Assembly: GCA_026545225.1 (NCBI GenBank) | Contig: CM048852.1 | Span: 16,844,146 to 16,908,145, forward strand | Source of the DNA: Cornus controversa | Taxonomy: Eukaryota > Streptophyta > Magnoliopsida > Cornales > Cornaceae | Length of the DNA stretch: 64,000 nt | Reading direction: 5' to 3' | Shown: piece after piece, positions 25,037 to 35,931 of the stretch | Layout: each line of letters starts with the position of its first letter | Numbering within the stretch: the first letter of the stretch is position 1 | Made by a program: the position numbers and the translations under genes | The notes under the pieces: model-generated | Told to the model about the DNA's origin: nothing | The model's database searches: none | Seen by the model: only the letters and a program-made list of their open reading frames with translations

Positions 25037-25422
25037 CTGCACTTTATTCCAAAAATTACGTAAATACAAGATAAAATGAGAGAAATGCTAAACTAAGAAT
25101 AAACTAAAAGAAGAAAAATGAAAATGAGGTCCTAGTCCATGATGCTGACAAAAAGTCAAAAAGTCGCTCTCAAAGAGACAGCGCGAGCGGATGCAACCGA
25201 AACGATGGGTCGCGGCTACAAACCGTACACTAAGCATTTGAAACAAAAAGAATGCCAAATCTCACTCCTACATGATTTCCTACACCCAAAAACCTGCAAA
25301 ATCTCATTACGAAAAATGCAAATGCACCCATCCAACCCAACATCAACTGTATATGTTTATTACACCGTAGAACTGTCAAAAATAGCGAGAAAGGGCACAA
25401 AATGTAGCTATGCATCACTTAC
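25037..25422 (-). other. Candidate leader intron before the third ORF of element A
   Basis: On the minus strand, GAG|GTAAGTGATGCAT (donor, 25422) and GTGCAG (acceptor, 25037) bound a 386-bp segment ending 14 bases before the ORF start. Element G has the same donor context, an acceptor in the same place and exactly the same length (62602-62987). It would be a spliced 5' leader. No RNA data are available here. Confidence 0.55.
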
Positions 25423-25639
25423 CTCAAGAGGAAGAAGATGAACAGCACAACAGAAGAAGACCCACTCGCAGCCGCGAAGAGATGAGAGTGAGTGTGCTCG
25501 CGGCGATCTCGGACTATGTCGAACGATGGTGGATGATCGACGATGGAAGATCACGTCGGAATGGCTCTTGCAAAGACTCTGGATCGCACGGAGGAAGGGA
25601 AGAAGTCGGATGGTTTTTTAAAATGAGAGGGAAGTCCAA

Positions 25640-26045
25640 CGGTTTAAATAAAAGTTCGGCTCACGTGCAGGCCTCGCGTGCATCTCGATTGATCGAGATG
25701 TGCATCTCGATTGATCGAGATTTTGATTAATCAAAATCCAACTTCGATCAATCGAGATCACCTTCGATCGATCAAAATCTCTCCTTCGATTAATCGAGAC
25801 TTTCTTTGGTGAATCAAGACTTTTAATTCGATCAATCGAAAATTTATTTCGTTCAATCAAAATTTACTTCGATCAATCGAAATTTTTGATCGATCGAAGA
25901 CCAATCGAAATGCTATCGAAGAATACTACCTCTCGGGACTTTTGGATTTGTAATTCTCTGCAATTTTTTGATCAATCAAGACTGAAATCTTGATTAATTA
26001 AAATCTTGATTGATCGAGATCCTGGCTTCGATCAATCGAAATGCT
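25640..26045 (-). promoter_or_regulatory. Palindromic-word cluster plus G-box and TATA-like box upstream of the third ORF of A
   Basis: At about 25680-26045 stand a dozen or more GATTGATC/GATCAATC words with TCGA arms. Downstream in sense direction follow CACGTG (25662-25667) and TTTAAATA on + (25643-25650; sense TATTTAAA). Element G shows the same order at 61998-62379. The arrangement resembles a plant promoter: upstream repeats, G-box, TATA box, then the leader. The spacer CTCTCGGGAC (25931-25940) recurs in D's and G's clusters. Confidence 0.6.
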
Positions 26046-26199
26046 CAAAAACAGTCAGCTTGAGTTATGCTTCAGGGACATGGATTTTTGGGAATTAGAT
26101 ACTACATTGCTTAGATACAAACTTTAACTTAGATTAAAGGGACATCATGGAAGCATGATAGCTACCATGGCTATGCCACCTTACACGTCTATGGCATGA

Positions 26200-27400
26200 C
26201 ATTCAGATCGGCTCACGAGTCAAAATATACGGGATCCGTCAAAGTGACGACATCCACATATTCGGTGGTAACTTGGTCATCCACGCATACTTTTAAGCGC
26301 TGCCCGTTTACTTTGAACAATGAGCCGTCTTTCAAGTCCTTTAATTTCACTGCTCCGTGGGGAGCGACGGAATTAACCAAAAATGGAGGAAAGGGTTCTC
26401 TCGGAATTCTCCCTTTAGGCACATCCATGACAGTAGTGACATCGAGCATTGAATTAACTTCACAAATGGATTGCACAACGTCAAAATCATCATAGTTTAA
26501 GTGATTTAGGCATGCCTCTAGAGGATCCTTGGAAAGAATAGAAGGAAGTGCTTCTTGAACAAGGTCTTCCACAACATCGACACAAAAGCACTCACTTTCG
26601 TCTTCAGATGTGTGGTGGGAAGCATTGAAGATATTCAAGCGGACTTTCATATTCCCGAAAGAGATGTCCATCACTCCAGTACGGCAATTAACACAAACGT
26701 TTTCCGTGGCCAAGAATTGATGACCTAGAATGATAGGAATATGTCGATTTGGATTTTGGACCGGTTCTGTGTCAAGGACTATGAAGTCCACCGAAAAATA
26801 GAATTTGTCCACTTGAATGATTACATCTTCAATTATGTCACGTGGTTGCTTCACCGAGCGGTCGGCGAGTTGCAACACAACCGTGGTATGCTTGAGTTCC
26901 CCCAAACCTAGTTGTTGGTAAACTGAGAATGGAAGCAAATTGACACTAGCCCCTAAATCAAGAAGTGCCTTTTCAAAAGAATGATTTCCGATGGTGCACG
27001 AAATAGTCAGAGCACCCGGATCTTTGAATTTAGGAGGGGCTTGGTGTTGGAAAATGGAGCTTATATGTTCAGTTAAGAGGACTTTCTTAGGAACATTATT
27101 CCTAGATTTGCGTTTTTGAGTGCACAAGTCCTTCAAGAATTTAGCATAGGAGGGAATTTGTCGAATAGCATCAAGGAGAGGGAGATTGATCTTTACTTGT
27201 TTGAAGATCTCCATCATGTCTTGGACTTTCTCTCCTTGCTTCCCAAAATGAGAAGGTTCCTTCAATCTTTGAGGAAAAGGAACCGGAGATTCAAAAGAAG
27301 TGTCAAGATTTGGAATTGATGATGACACAACTTCACTTGCCTTTCCTTTTGGATTTAAAGGGATGTTATGCACATTTGGATTTAAAGGAAACACTTTTGG
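26200..27400 (-). pseudogene. Protease region of element A and conserved internal tail
   Basis: Minus strand. The aspartic protease is recognised from LLDLGASVNLLPFSVYQQLG (near 26890-26970), PRDIIEDVIIQVDKFYFSVDFIVLD and IPIILGHQFLAT. The segment ends [12 protein letters not shown] (near 26213), which is also the last part of element G's integrase region (near 61827), so this end of the coding region is shared by the two sisters. RT, RNase H and an integrase core are not seen. It is a fossil. Confidence 0.8.
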
Positions 27401-27439
27401 ATTTAAATGGGATTCTTTTGGATTTGCGGATTGCTCATT

Positions 27440-29056
27440 GAATTACTTCTTCTCTTCCTCCCCTACCTTGGAATTGATGATTTTACCACTCCTTAAGGTG
27501 GTGATTGATTGAACTTGCTCCGGAGGAGCATTACAAGTTGAAGATGATGGATCCTCAATCATATGAACACCCTTAGGAATTGCCACCGGTTGACTCGGCA
27601 ACTTACCTTCCTCCTTTCTATTCAAGGCATTAGCTAGTTGCCCGATTTGAGCTTCTAACCTAGCCATAGATTGAGCATTCGCTTCCAGCTTAGAGATTGA
27701 TTGAGAGTGAGTTTGCAATAAGTGGGTATTGGCCTCAAGATTTCTTATCACTCTTTCTTCAAATCCTTTGCGTCTCGGAAGAGGTGGTGGTTGTTGGTAA
27801 TTAGATCTTTCATGGTAGGGTTGAGGATTGGGCCTATATTGAGGCTGTTGAGATTAGGAATTGAAAGAATTTTGCCCTTGAAAAGAGGGATTTGATTCTT
27901 GAGGTTTCCATGAAAAAGTCAGATGGTTCTTGTAACCAAGATTGTACGTGTTTGAATATGGATCATTCATTTGTTTAGAGTATAAGGCATTCGCTTGCTC
28001 TTGAGCATATTCGGGAGATTGCCCGGCAATAGGACAATCTCGCACGAAATGTGAAGTACTATAGCAAAACGAACAACCTTCCTGATTTTGAACAGGTTGG
28101 CTTGGAGTGGGCAGCCCATTTTTCATGATTAAATCCATTTTTTGGGATAGGGCTTCTACTTGCATGGTAACCTCATCTACCCGTGAAATTTCATGCACTC
28201 CTCTACAAGGTTGGGTGGCCTTCCCTCTCCAAGTGGAGGAGCGTTGAGCTGAATTGTTACTTAGGGTTTGAAAAAGTTTCCATGCCTCATCAGGGCTTTT
28301 CAAAAGGTATCCACCCCCACACGCAGAGTCTATCATTTGTCTATGTTGCTCACTCACCCCATCATAAAAGCTTTGCACTAGCTGCCATTTTGGGACAGCA
28401 TGATGCGGACAAGATTTAAGAAGGTCTTTTAATCTCTCCCATGTCTCATGAAATTGTTCTTGGTCAATTTGGGTGAATCCGGTGATGGGTCTTCGAATAT
28501 CACTCGTCTTTCCCATTGGGAAGTATTTTTTTAAGAACTCGATTTGCATCTCCGCCCAAGAATGGATTGAGTTAGGTTCTAAAGAATTGAACCAACTTCT
28601 AGCTTTATCTTTTAGGGAGAAGGGGAACATATGCAGCTTTAGATCATCCTCCGTAAAGTTTGGTACACGAATAGTGGAACACACAGAAAGGAAGTAATCT
28701 AAGTGCCGGTATGGATCCTCATTAGGGAGACCACGAAAGCTATTAAGAAGATTGATGGTGGAGGACTTTATTTCGAATTGATTTGCCGCTACATTCGAAA
28801 ATTGGATACATGAAGGTACTTCAAATGTAGTCGGAAGGTAAAAGTCCATAAGCAACTCTCCTTGAGGAGGTGGAGGTGGAGGTGGTTGTTCATGATTAAA
28901 AGGAGGTAGTCCGGGAGGTTGTCTTTCATTTGGATCCATGTTTTCAATCCTAGGCAATATAGGGTCCCTAGAGGTTCCTCTACGTTGTCTAAGTGTTCTT
29001 TCAAGTTCAATATTACACGGAAGCAATGGAAGTGACAAGGACCGTCTACCTAGCAT
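27440..29056 (-). pseudogene. Gag of element A
   Basis: Starts MLGRRSLSLPLLPC at 29056; element B starts alike (MQGRRSVG). The Retrotrans_gag domain is visible: FRGLPNEDPYRHLDYFLSVC, LKLHMFPFSLKDKARSWFNS, WAEMQIEFLKKYFPMGKT and QFHETWERLKDLLKSCPHHA (about 28380-28780). A CCHC zinc knuckle C-x2-C-x4-H-x4-C (CSFCYSTSHFVRDC) stands near 28035-28080. It is followed by a Gln/Pro/Asn-rich linker and a heptad-like helix (LEANAQSMARLEAQIGQLANAL). Gag forms the particle shell and binds RNA. It is very similar to G's gag and is a fossil. Confidence 0.88.
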
Positions 29057-29319
29057 GCATTAATAGTAGAACAACACCTCAATACACAAAAATAAACAAT
29101 AATATATACAAAAAGAATGAAAGAACTCAAACCACTAATTTTAGATTTTATACTCACAAAGGGTTCCAACTTTGATCCTTTTAGATGCCCGCTATGTGGT
29201 ATACCTAAAATCAAGAAATTTGAGCAATAAGAACAAGATATATACAAAAAGAATGAAAGAATTTCTAGCCTAAGAATTAAACCAGATTTAATCTTTCAAT
29301 GGCGACAATTACACCGTAG

Positions 29320-29337
29320 TCCCCGGCAACGGCGCCA
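29320..29337 (-). promoter_or_regulatory. Primer-binding site of element A (tRNA-Asp)
   Basis: Sense strand TGGCGCCGTTGCCGGGGA, 18 bases complementary to the 3' end of plant tRNA-Asp, six bases inside the 5' LTR. This primer is characteristic of Athila elements. Confidence 0.92.
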
Positions 29338-29343
29338 AAATTT

Positions 29344-30758
29344 TGATGTGGCTAAACTCGGATTAAATTGTAAGCTTAATTTTGCCCTTTTTATCAAAAT
29401 ATAATTTAACCACTCGCAAGAGCATGAATCTTTGTAGATAAGGTTCTATATAGAGGGTATCGATCCCACGAGGACTAGTCAAAATTGCCTTAAAGGAAGA
29501 TTATTTCTACTTTAATTCTAAAAACAAGTTTTTGGATTTTTGTTTATAATCTATTACATGAATGAAATGACAATAAAATTAAAGAGTTGAGTTGGGAGAG
29601 AGAGCTAGGGGTGGTTTCCACCACTAGCCATTCACATGTTCATAAGTGTAGCAAGCATGGAATTCATAAATTAAATGCCTAACAATGTCATTAGGCTTGT
29701 GACCTCAATGACATATCAAAAGATCAATGTGTGTGCTAACCTATCATAATCCATCTTCAACAAGCATAGCTCTTCAACCTAACTAACTACCTAATTACCC
29801 TACTCTCTAAGTGAACACTACATGCATCCAAACTACCTTGTCTTGGCATGGTCTATACAAGCAAACATCACACATTCATTTAAACACCATTATCTAGCCA
29901 TCATTTGCACTTCTTGTGGAATATGCAAATGTTGTGCATTCAAGTGACAAAATCTACTCTAAGACAAGAATAAATTCCAAATCAAATGAATATATATAAG
30001 AAATGTATTTATGTACACATTCACTAGGCTAAATAATCAACATTTAACTACAAAGCCCCAAGTGCTACAAAAATGAACAAGTTTACATGGCTAGGTGTGT
30101 CAACCACACCCTAGTGGAGGAGTTAGTTGGTCATGGTAGCCTTGCACCCTTCCATTGATGAAGAAAGTGAAGCTTCTTGGTCTGTTTCAGCTCCTCTTCT
30201 TCCTCTCCCGAAGGTCTCTCCTTGGATGGTCTGATGTATGTTGAGAGATATGTGAGATATGAGAGATATGGCCCTTTTTGTGTCCTTTTTGGCTTCCTTT
30301 TCAACCTTGGGGCCCACCATATATATATATATCCCTTGTATCAAGAAGGTCCCCAAGGGTCTTGTTCAAGTCAGACAATCCCCCTAAGTCGTGCAAAAAG
30401 GGGGATTTTGTTGCAAGTGGGAGAGCAGGTGAGCAAGTGGCCAAGTGGGTTCTGCAGAATCTCGATCAATCAAGATTGGATATGGATTGATCAAGATTTT
30501 GATCAATCGAAATGAGATCTCGATCAATCAAGATTTCGATTAATCGAGATCAACATCTCGATTGATCGAGATGCCTTTGGCTGCAATTCTGATTCTTCCT
30601 CTTCAGCTGCAAATAGCTTCAAACTTTGCTCCATTTACTCTAATACTTGCAATACATCAAAAACACAAAAATACCGTAAACATATCTCGGTAAACGTAAA
30701 AATGGAACTAACATAAGCAATAAAGAGGGTTCAAATGCATAGAATTGAACACTTATCA
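29344..30758 (-). repeat. 5' LTR of element A
   Basis: A 1415-bp LTR, partner of 20547-21977. The palindromic-word cluster is at 30458-30572 and the TATA run at about 30319-30332. It ends at the ATAAT duplication, after which B's LTR resumes. Confidence 0.93.
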
Positions 30759-31737
30759 ATAATCGCTCTCATGATCACAGAAACAAGAGAGATTGAGTTC
30801 AATAACAACAACTAAATATCTAAGACAAGATAAGAAATCATTGAGATTGAATTTACAAGAATTTTATTGCTCAATTCTATAATAAGAATCCTCTGAATTA
30901 CACAATCTATGCATGTATATAAAGGTCCCCAATAATTAAAATAATCAAACCATTGATGCTTTGGTAGGGCTACATCAAAACCCTAGTGGATGAACTAGCC
31001 GCTCATGGTAGAAGAAGAAGCTTCAACTGTTGAGGAAGAAGGCATCATCTTCATGAATTATGCGTACGACTTCGTTCTCTAATAGCTCTGCAAATATATT
31101 TCTGTTCTCTTCTCAAGCCTCTCAGATTCTCCAATCTCTCTGTAATCTCCCAAACTCACCCTCTTATTCTTCACTTTCTTCCCCAAGCGAATACACCAAA
31201 GTCCTAATCCAATTAGAAATAAATTAGGGTTTCCCGCAGCACTAATCAGGTGGGTTTTTCCTGCTGACTTCGGCCCAACATTTGACCCACTAGAAGTCTG
31301 ATTTACGGAATTTTCGTGAAATATAAAAGTGTGCAGAATCAAATTTCGTTCAACCTCTTGCAAAAATTATGTCGATTTGAGGCTCAAAAATAAGACTTCT
31401 AGTCCATTTTCCAAAACGGGATTAAGACTGTATTATGCGCAGATTTGGGCTTCAGGCCTGAAACCTTCTTAAGCAATTGTAATTCTATTGGACCTCTTCC
31501 TTAGGCTGATTTGAGTTGAAATAAATGGTTGAATGGTTCCCTTTGACGTAGGCTTCATCTAACCATCTTGGATGTCTTATTTAAAAGCCCAAAATCATGG
31601 TTTTAACTGAAATAATCATTAAGGCCCTGAAAATACAGAAAACACTAAAACAAAGTAAAATCACAAAATAGTCTACCACTAAGAGAATAAAATACATAAG
31701 TTAAGAGGGTAGAATGCGTAACATTCAACGCCTATCA
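30759..31737 (-). repeat. 3' LTR of element B, second piece
   Basis: Continues 20015-20546 after element A and aligns with 50940-51919. It ends ...ACGCCTATCA at 31737. With the duplicated ATAAT counted once, the LTR is 1506 bp, the same as the 5' LTR. Confidence 0.92.
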
Positions 31738-33370
31738 CACCCAAACACATATTGGTAGTCCCTTAGCAATAGAATAAAACAAAACTAAAATAAAGAAACT
31801 AACAAATACTAACTAAACTACCCAACTCTACTTTCGTGGGAGAAACGATTGCATTTAGCATATGCCACAAGCCTTTAAACCCCTAGGTTCCCCCTAGTGG
31901 ACGAGTATAGTCTCGTGAGGGTTTCTAGAAATGTTACCCACAAACATTCAAAATTCTGTTTCAACATTAATTCAAGAAGAAGATTACAATATATAGTTAC
32001 AAACTTGCATTCAAGAATAATTTCAACTTTCAAATTCCATAATTCAAATCAATGGTCCCCATGCATAATTCACATCAACATATCTGAAAATAACCAACTC
32101 TAGCTCCCTCGTGTAAAGTGAACTAGCAGTCACCTCATGTAGCATAACCAAGCTCTGAATATATTAAGGCACATACCCCATCAACTCACTAGCTCCCCTT
32201 ATTGAAATCATACTTTCCAACATGCATACATGACTTTTTCATTTTTTTTTCATCATTCCTTTTTTTTTTCCATTGCTTCATTGGTTGTGCAATGTCTTGA
32301 TCTATTAAGCTTTCTGAAAGATCCATGTAGCAAGCTTTCAGTCAGTGACTCCCAAACCAGATGGCTTTAGGGCACTAGGCTTAAAGATACCCCGAAGAAC
32401 CTAATTACTCGAATCAGTCAGGCTACAAATCAAGATAACCAATGCTCATCTTTTCTCACCCTTTCACTTTTGACGCGAACACTCCGTGCTTCCGGAGGCA
32501 TAGAGGCCCGGTTACTCATGAAAAAGATCAAATTGATTTGCTTATTCATCACTTTCTTTCTTCTTTTTTTTTTCTTTTTCATTGAAGTCAAGTAAAACAC
32601 ATCATCGGTACTCATTCTCAAGAGATACTAATTAATATTAAGCATATGTAACTCAATAACTCAAAACCAAAGTATATACCCCATAAGACTATGCTAGTGT
32701 GTTTGTGCATGTAAGGAAACTAAAATTAATCACTTCAAAACATGTTATTGCAAACCATGATTAAAACCACATAATTTAAACCACAGTTTCCAAAAATTTA
32801 AAACATACTCAAAAATTGCAAGTTATGCACCTACATAAGGTATTAATCCCTTGAATAATGTCAAAACATTCTATCTAAAAACAAAACAAAAGAAAATAAA
32901 AAACAAACTAAGAAAATAAAATAAACTAAAATCCTAATACAAGAAGAATTTCATAAATTTTTCTCCCATATTGCAATAAAGCACACAAATAGGCATCGCC
33001 TCACCCCCAAAGTTAAACTGTACATTGTCCCCAATGTACTATCAATCAAAGCAAAGAGAAGAGTAAGAACGATGTTACCAGAAATTCGGAGTAGTGGAAA
33101 GAAAATAGAGCACACCACTAGCATGAAGGCAATAAAAGCACACCCCCAAACTTGGATGTTTCAACCTGTCAAAACAAACCACTATACCCCAAAGATCAAG
33201 TGAAATAGTATGGGTGAAAATAAATATGAAAGAGAAAAATCCTAAAAAAAAATCAAATAAAATATTTTTTTCATTTTTCATTTTTTCTAAAAATAAAAAT
33301 CTAACTACAAAATGAAAAATAAAATTTAAAAAGAAAAATAAAATAAAATACAAAAGATGGTTACCTTCCT
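31738..33370 (-). other. 3' untranslated region of element B with repeated PPT-like motifs
   Basis: Terminal purine tract at 31738-31746 (sense GTTTGGGTG). Two further upstream PPT-like motifs stand at 33002-33014 (AACTTTGGGGGTG) and 33141-33153 (AAGTTTGGGGGTG). The first is preceded in sense direction by TACATTGGGGACAATGTACA, itself an inverted repeat. The rest is AT-rich with A runs and no coding frame. Confidence 0.6.
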
Positions 33371-33371
33371 G

Positions 33372-34593
33372 TCAAGCGTGTGGTGGTGTCAGAGCATCTG
33401 GATCCAAGTTTGCCTGGCGCATCAGTGCACGCAGCATCCTCCTCATCTCTAATTGCTCTTGGCGAGTGTCACAGAAGTGATCCGCCATCTCTATCCTCAT
33501 TGCTCTAAACTGTGTGGATACCTCTGTCTGTAGGGTGCCAAATTGGGCTGTCAACCCAGCAATCTGCCCCTCTAAATACTGATAATCATGGCCACCAGCC
33601 TGTGCATGCACCTCCTCTTCCTCTGCCTCTATCTCCTCAAGATCTTCCACCAGTGGTGGTATATCTATATGTTCTCCTCCCTAAGCCAACCGAGATACTT
33701 CACCAGGCACCGCTATAACTCTCTGATGCATATGAGATCGGCTCAAATTCCAGTCATGCGTGCCATAATGAAGATCACGTGGAAAGGCAAGCTCGTCCTC
33801 ATGGACTGCATACCCCTGTGCCACAAGCAATTGGTGAATAATAGTCAGGAATGGAAACTCCAAGTCATTTGCACTGTCTGGTGCCTTGGCTACAACCTTG
33901 GAATAGAACTTCTCCATCGGGCCCCAGATAATCTGTGGGAATGACAGCCAATGCCCAAAATATATAGCATATAAGGATCGAAGGAACTCTTGAGTCTCTT
34001 GGTTTTATGTCCAATTGGACATACATTCTTAAGTAGAACAGCGTCAAGAAACCATAAATGATTTGGCATTGAAGATTTGGAAGCTGCATTCCTTTTCAGC
34101 CCAGAAAACTGATTAGCACACAAACGTGCAACCAAATTACCCACTGACAAATCATCAGGTAGAGGAGTATAGATATGAGATAAATCATCTGGGCACTTAT
34201 GAGGACAACCCATGGCAATAGCAATGGATGACATGTCCACCCGAACTATTGTTCCATCTACTGAAGAAGTAAGCACATCCCGCTCATCAGGTGTCGACAT
34301 TAAGTTCTGATAAAATACCTTGACAGCCTCGAGTAGATATTAGAAGAGAGTGGAAGAAAAATGGATGCCGATCAATGACGACGGATGTCAAAAATCCCCC
34401 ATCTTGTCTCGGGAAACATACCATAGAGTTCGGCTATGTCAAACGTAGTTTCAAAGTTCAAAGCCCTTGGATGCCATCTCTCTTGAATACCTTCTCGGCG
34501 AGATTGTGAAGAACCAATGGATGGATCATGCCTCGCTCGGCGAGGATTGTGTGAACTTGAAGCACCTTGGTGACTTGCTCTCTTAGGTGCCAT
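33372..34593 (-). pseudogene. Third ORF (putative plant transposon protein type) of element B
   Basis: Minus strand, start MAPKRASHQGASSSHNPRR at 34593 with a basic, Ser-rich N-terminus. Then come FETTFDIAELYGMFPE, the MSSIAIAMGCPHKCPDDLSH stretch, the signature SKSSMPNHLWFLDAVLLKN, an acidic segment (LEEIEAEEEEVHAQ, near 33620-33650) and a long coiled-coil-like C-terminus (about 33380-33600). The architecture is the same as in A, E and G although the sequence is much diverged, so B belongs to a different subfamily. Function is unknown. The copy looks broken. Confidence 0.7.
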
Positions 34594-35004
34594 AAAAGTA
34601 GAAAAAGTGTGGTTGAGGAATTAAATCGAACACTTGGCATGCACAATTAACTTGTAACCTTCAACCTCCTCTTTTCGGCAATTTTTCCACCCAAATCGAA
34701 CAAGTAATTGCACCAAATTGATCCCCCAAACTTGGTCTTCAAAAGCCCTCAAAAAGAATTGCACAATTTCACCAAAGAAAAACTTCACTTACTTTGATGT
34801 TGAACTTGAAAAAGTGAGAGCTTCCTTTGAGAACTAGTGATTCTTGATTCGATTTTGATGTTCATGATGATGATAATCAATGTTGAATTCTTGTTTAATA
34901 ATCACCAATTGAAGAAAATAATCTTCCGGTTGAAGTAGGACTTGAATTGGAGCTCAAAGAAGTCAAGGATGCAAGTAGTAAGCAACAAAAGAGGAGTGGG
35001 TGTC

Positions 35005-35160
35005 CATATATAAGGAGGATTCTCGGCCAGCCCAAGTTTTTGGCTTGGGTGATCGATCCCCCCAGCCATGGGTGATCGATCTCCCAACTAGTGGTGGTCA
35101 TCCTTGAAAAATATTAAGGGGCGATTGATCCCCCTCAATTGGGGCGATCGATCCCCCTCC
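35005..35160 (-). promoter_or_regulatory. Variant palindromic words and TATA-like box upstream of B's third ORF
   Basis: Four words with a GATYGATC core and G/C arms stand at 35048-35158, for example GGGGCGATTGATCCCCC and GGTGATCGATCCCCC. In sense direction a TATA-like TTATATAT (35006-35013) follows about 35 bp later, and the ORF start another 410 bp on. The position matches the clusters of A and G. A possible donor AAA|GTAAGTGAAG is at 34792, but no clear acceptor is seen. Confidence 0.5.
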
Positions 35161-35484
35161 TGGAAGCCTGTTTGACCTTCCATCGCCCAAGTTCGACCAA
35201 GACTTGAAAATTTTGACTCTCCATCGCCCAAGGTCAACTGAGAGCACGATTTTTCACCCGTTTTGAGTCCTAATACCTCGGTACACCTCTTGGCATCCTC
35301 CGAAAGCAACTTATACATCAAAAACTCAAAAAAAAAACATTAAAACGCAACTAGAATTGAAAGAAAACTTCAGAAACTAAAACTAAAAATTAAAATCAAA
35401 GAAAACTAAATAAATTAAAGGATAGAAATACATACAAAACCTACAATTTAACGTCCGTAGGAGATGATCAACTCTCCGAAGGGA

Positions 35485-35931
35485 TTAAGTCGGATAGACG
35501 GGATCAGTCAAGTCGACGAACTCTACGTCTCTTATTGGCACACATCCTTCCACACAATGCTTCAACCTTTGCCTATTAACTTTCATCAATGTAATTCCAA
35601 ACAATTGCTCATCCGGGAATGAGTCTCGAATAGGTAATGCATCGATCACTGGTTCAAACTCATTCTGAGATAAATGATCCGCAACCACATTCTCAGTCCC
35701 CTTTTTGTCTTTTATCTCCAAATTGAATTCTTGCAGCAAGAAAATCCATCGAATGAGACACGGTTTGGTTTCTTTCTTCGCTAATAAGTGTCTCAATGTT
35801 GCATGATCAGAGTAGACAACCACCTTGGATCCTAATAAATAAGAACGAAACTTGTCCAAGGCAAATACTACAGGTAGAAGCTCTTTCTCTATGGTTGTAT
35901 AATTGAGTTGGGCATTAGAGAGAGTCTGTCA
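35485..35931 (-). pseudogene. RNase H end of element B (continues from 46536)
   Basis: Minus strand. [55 protein letters not shown] and [20 protein letters not shown] are the C-terminal half of a Ty3/gypsy RNase H. Element C sits inside the domain; the other half is at 46536 onward, with GAGTC duplicated. The last part (DLTDPVYPT) resembles the end of the integrase region in G and A. It is a fossil. Confidence 0.85.

Larger units (their letters stand above)
20547..30758 (-). mobile_element. Element A: Athila-like element, sister of G, nested in B's 3' LTR
   Basis: LTRs 20547-21977 and 29344-30758 read, on the sense strand, TGATAAGTGTTC...CCACATCA and are flanked by ATAAT. The tRNA-Asp primer site is at 29320-29337. 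Sense order: gag, protease region, a short conserved tail shared with G's integrase end, palindromic cluster with promoter-like elements, leader intron, third ORF, 3' untranslated region. RT, RNase H and an integrase core are not recognised, so it looks non-autonomous. The LTRs differ by about 2-3% by eye. The sequence is close to element G. It is broken. Confidence 0.9.
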
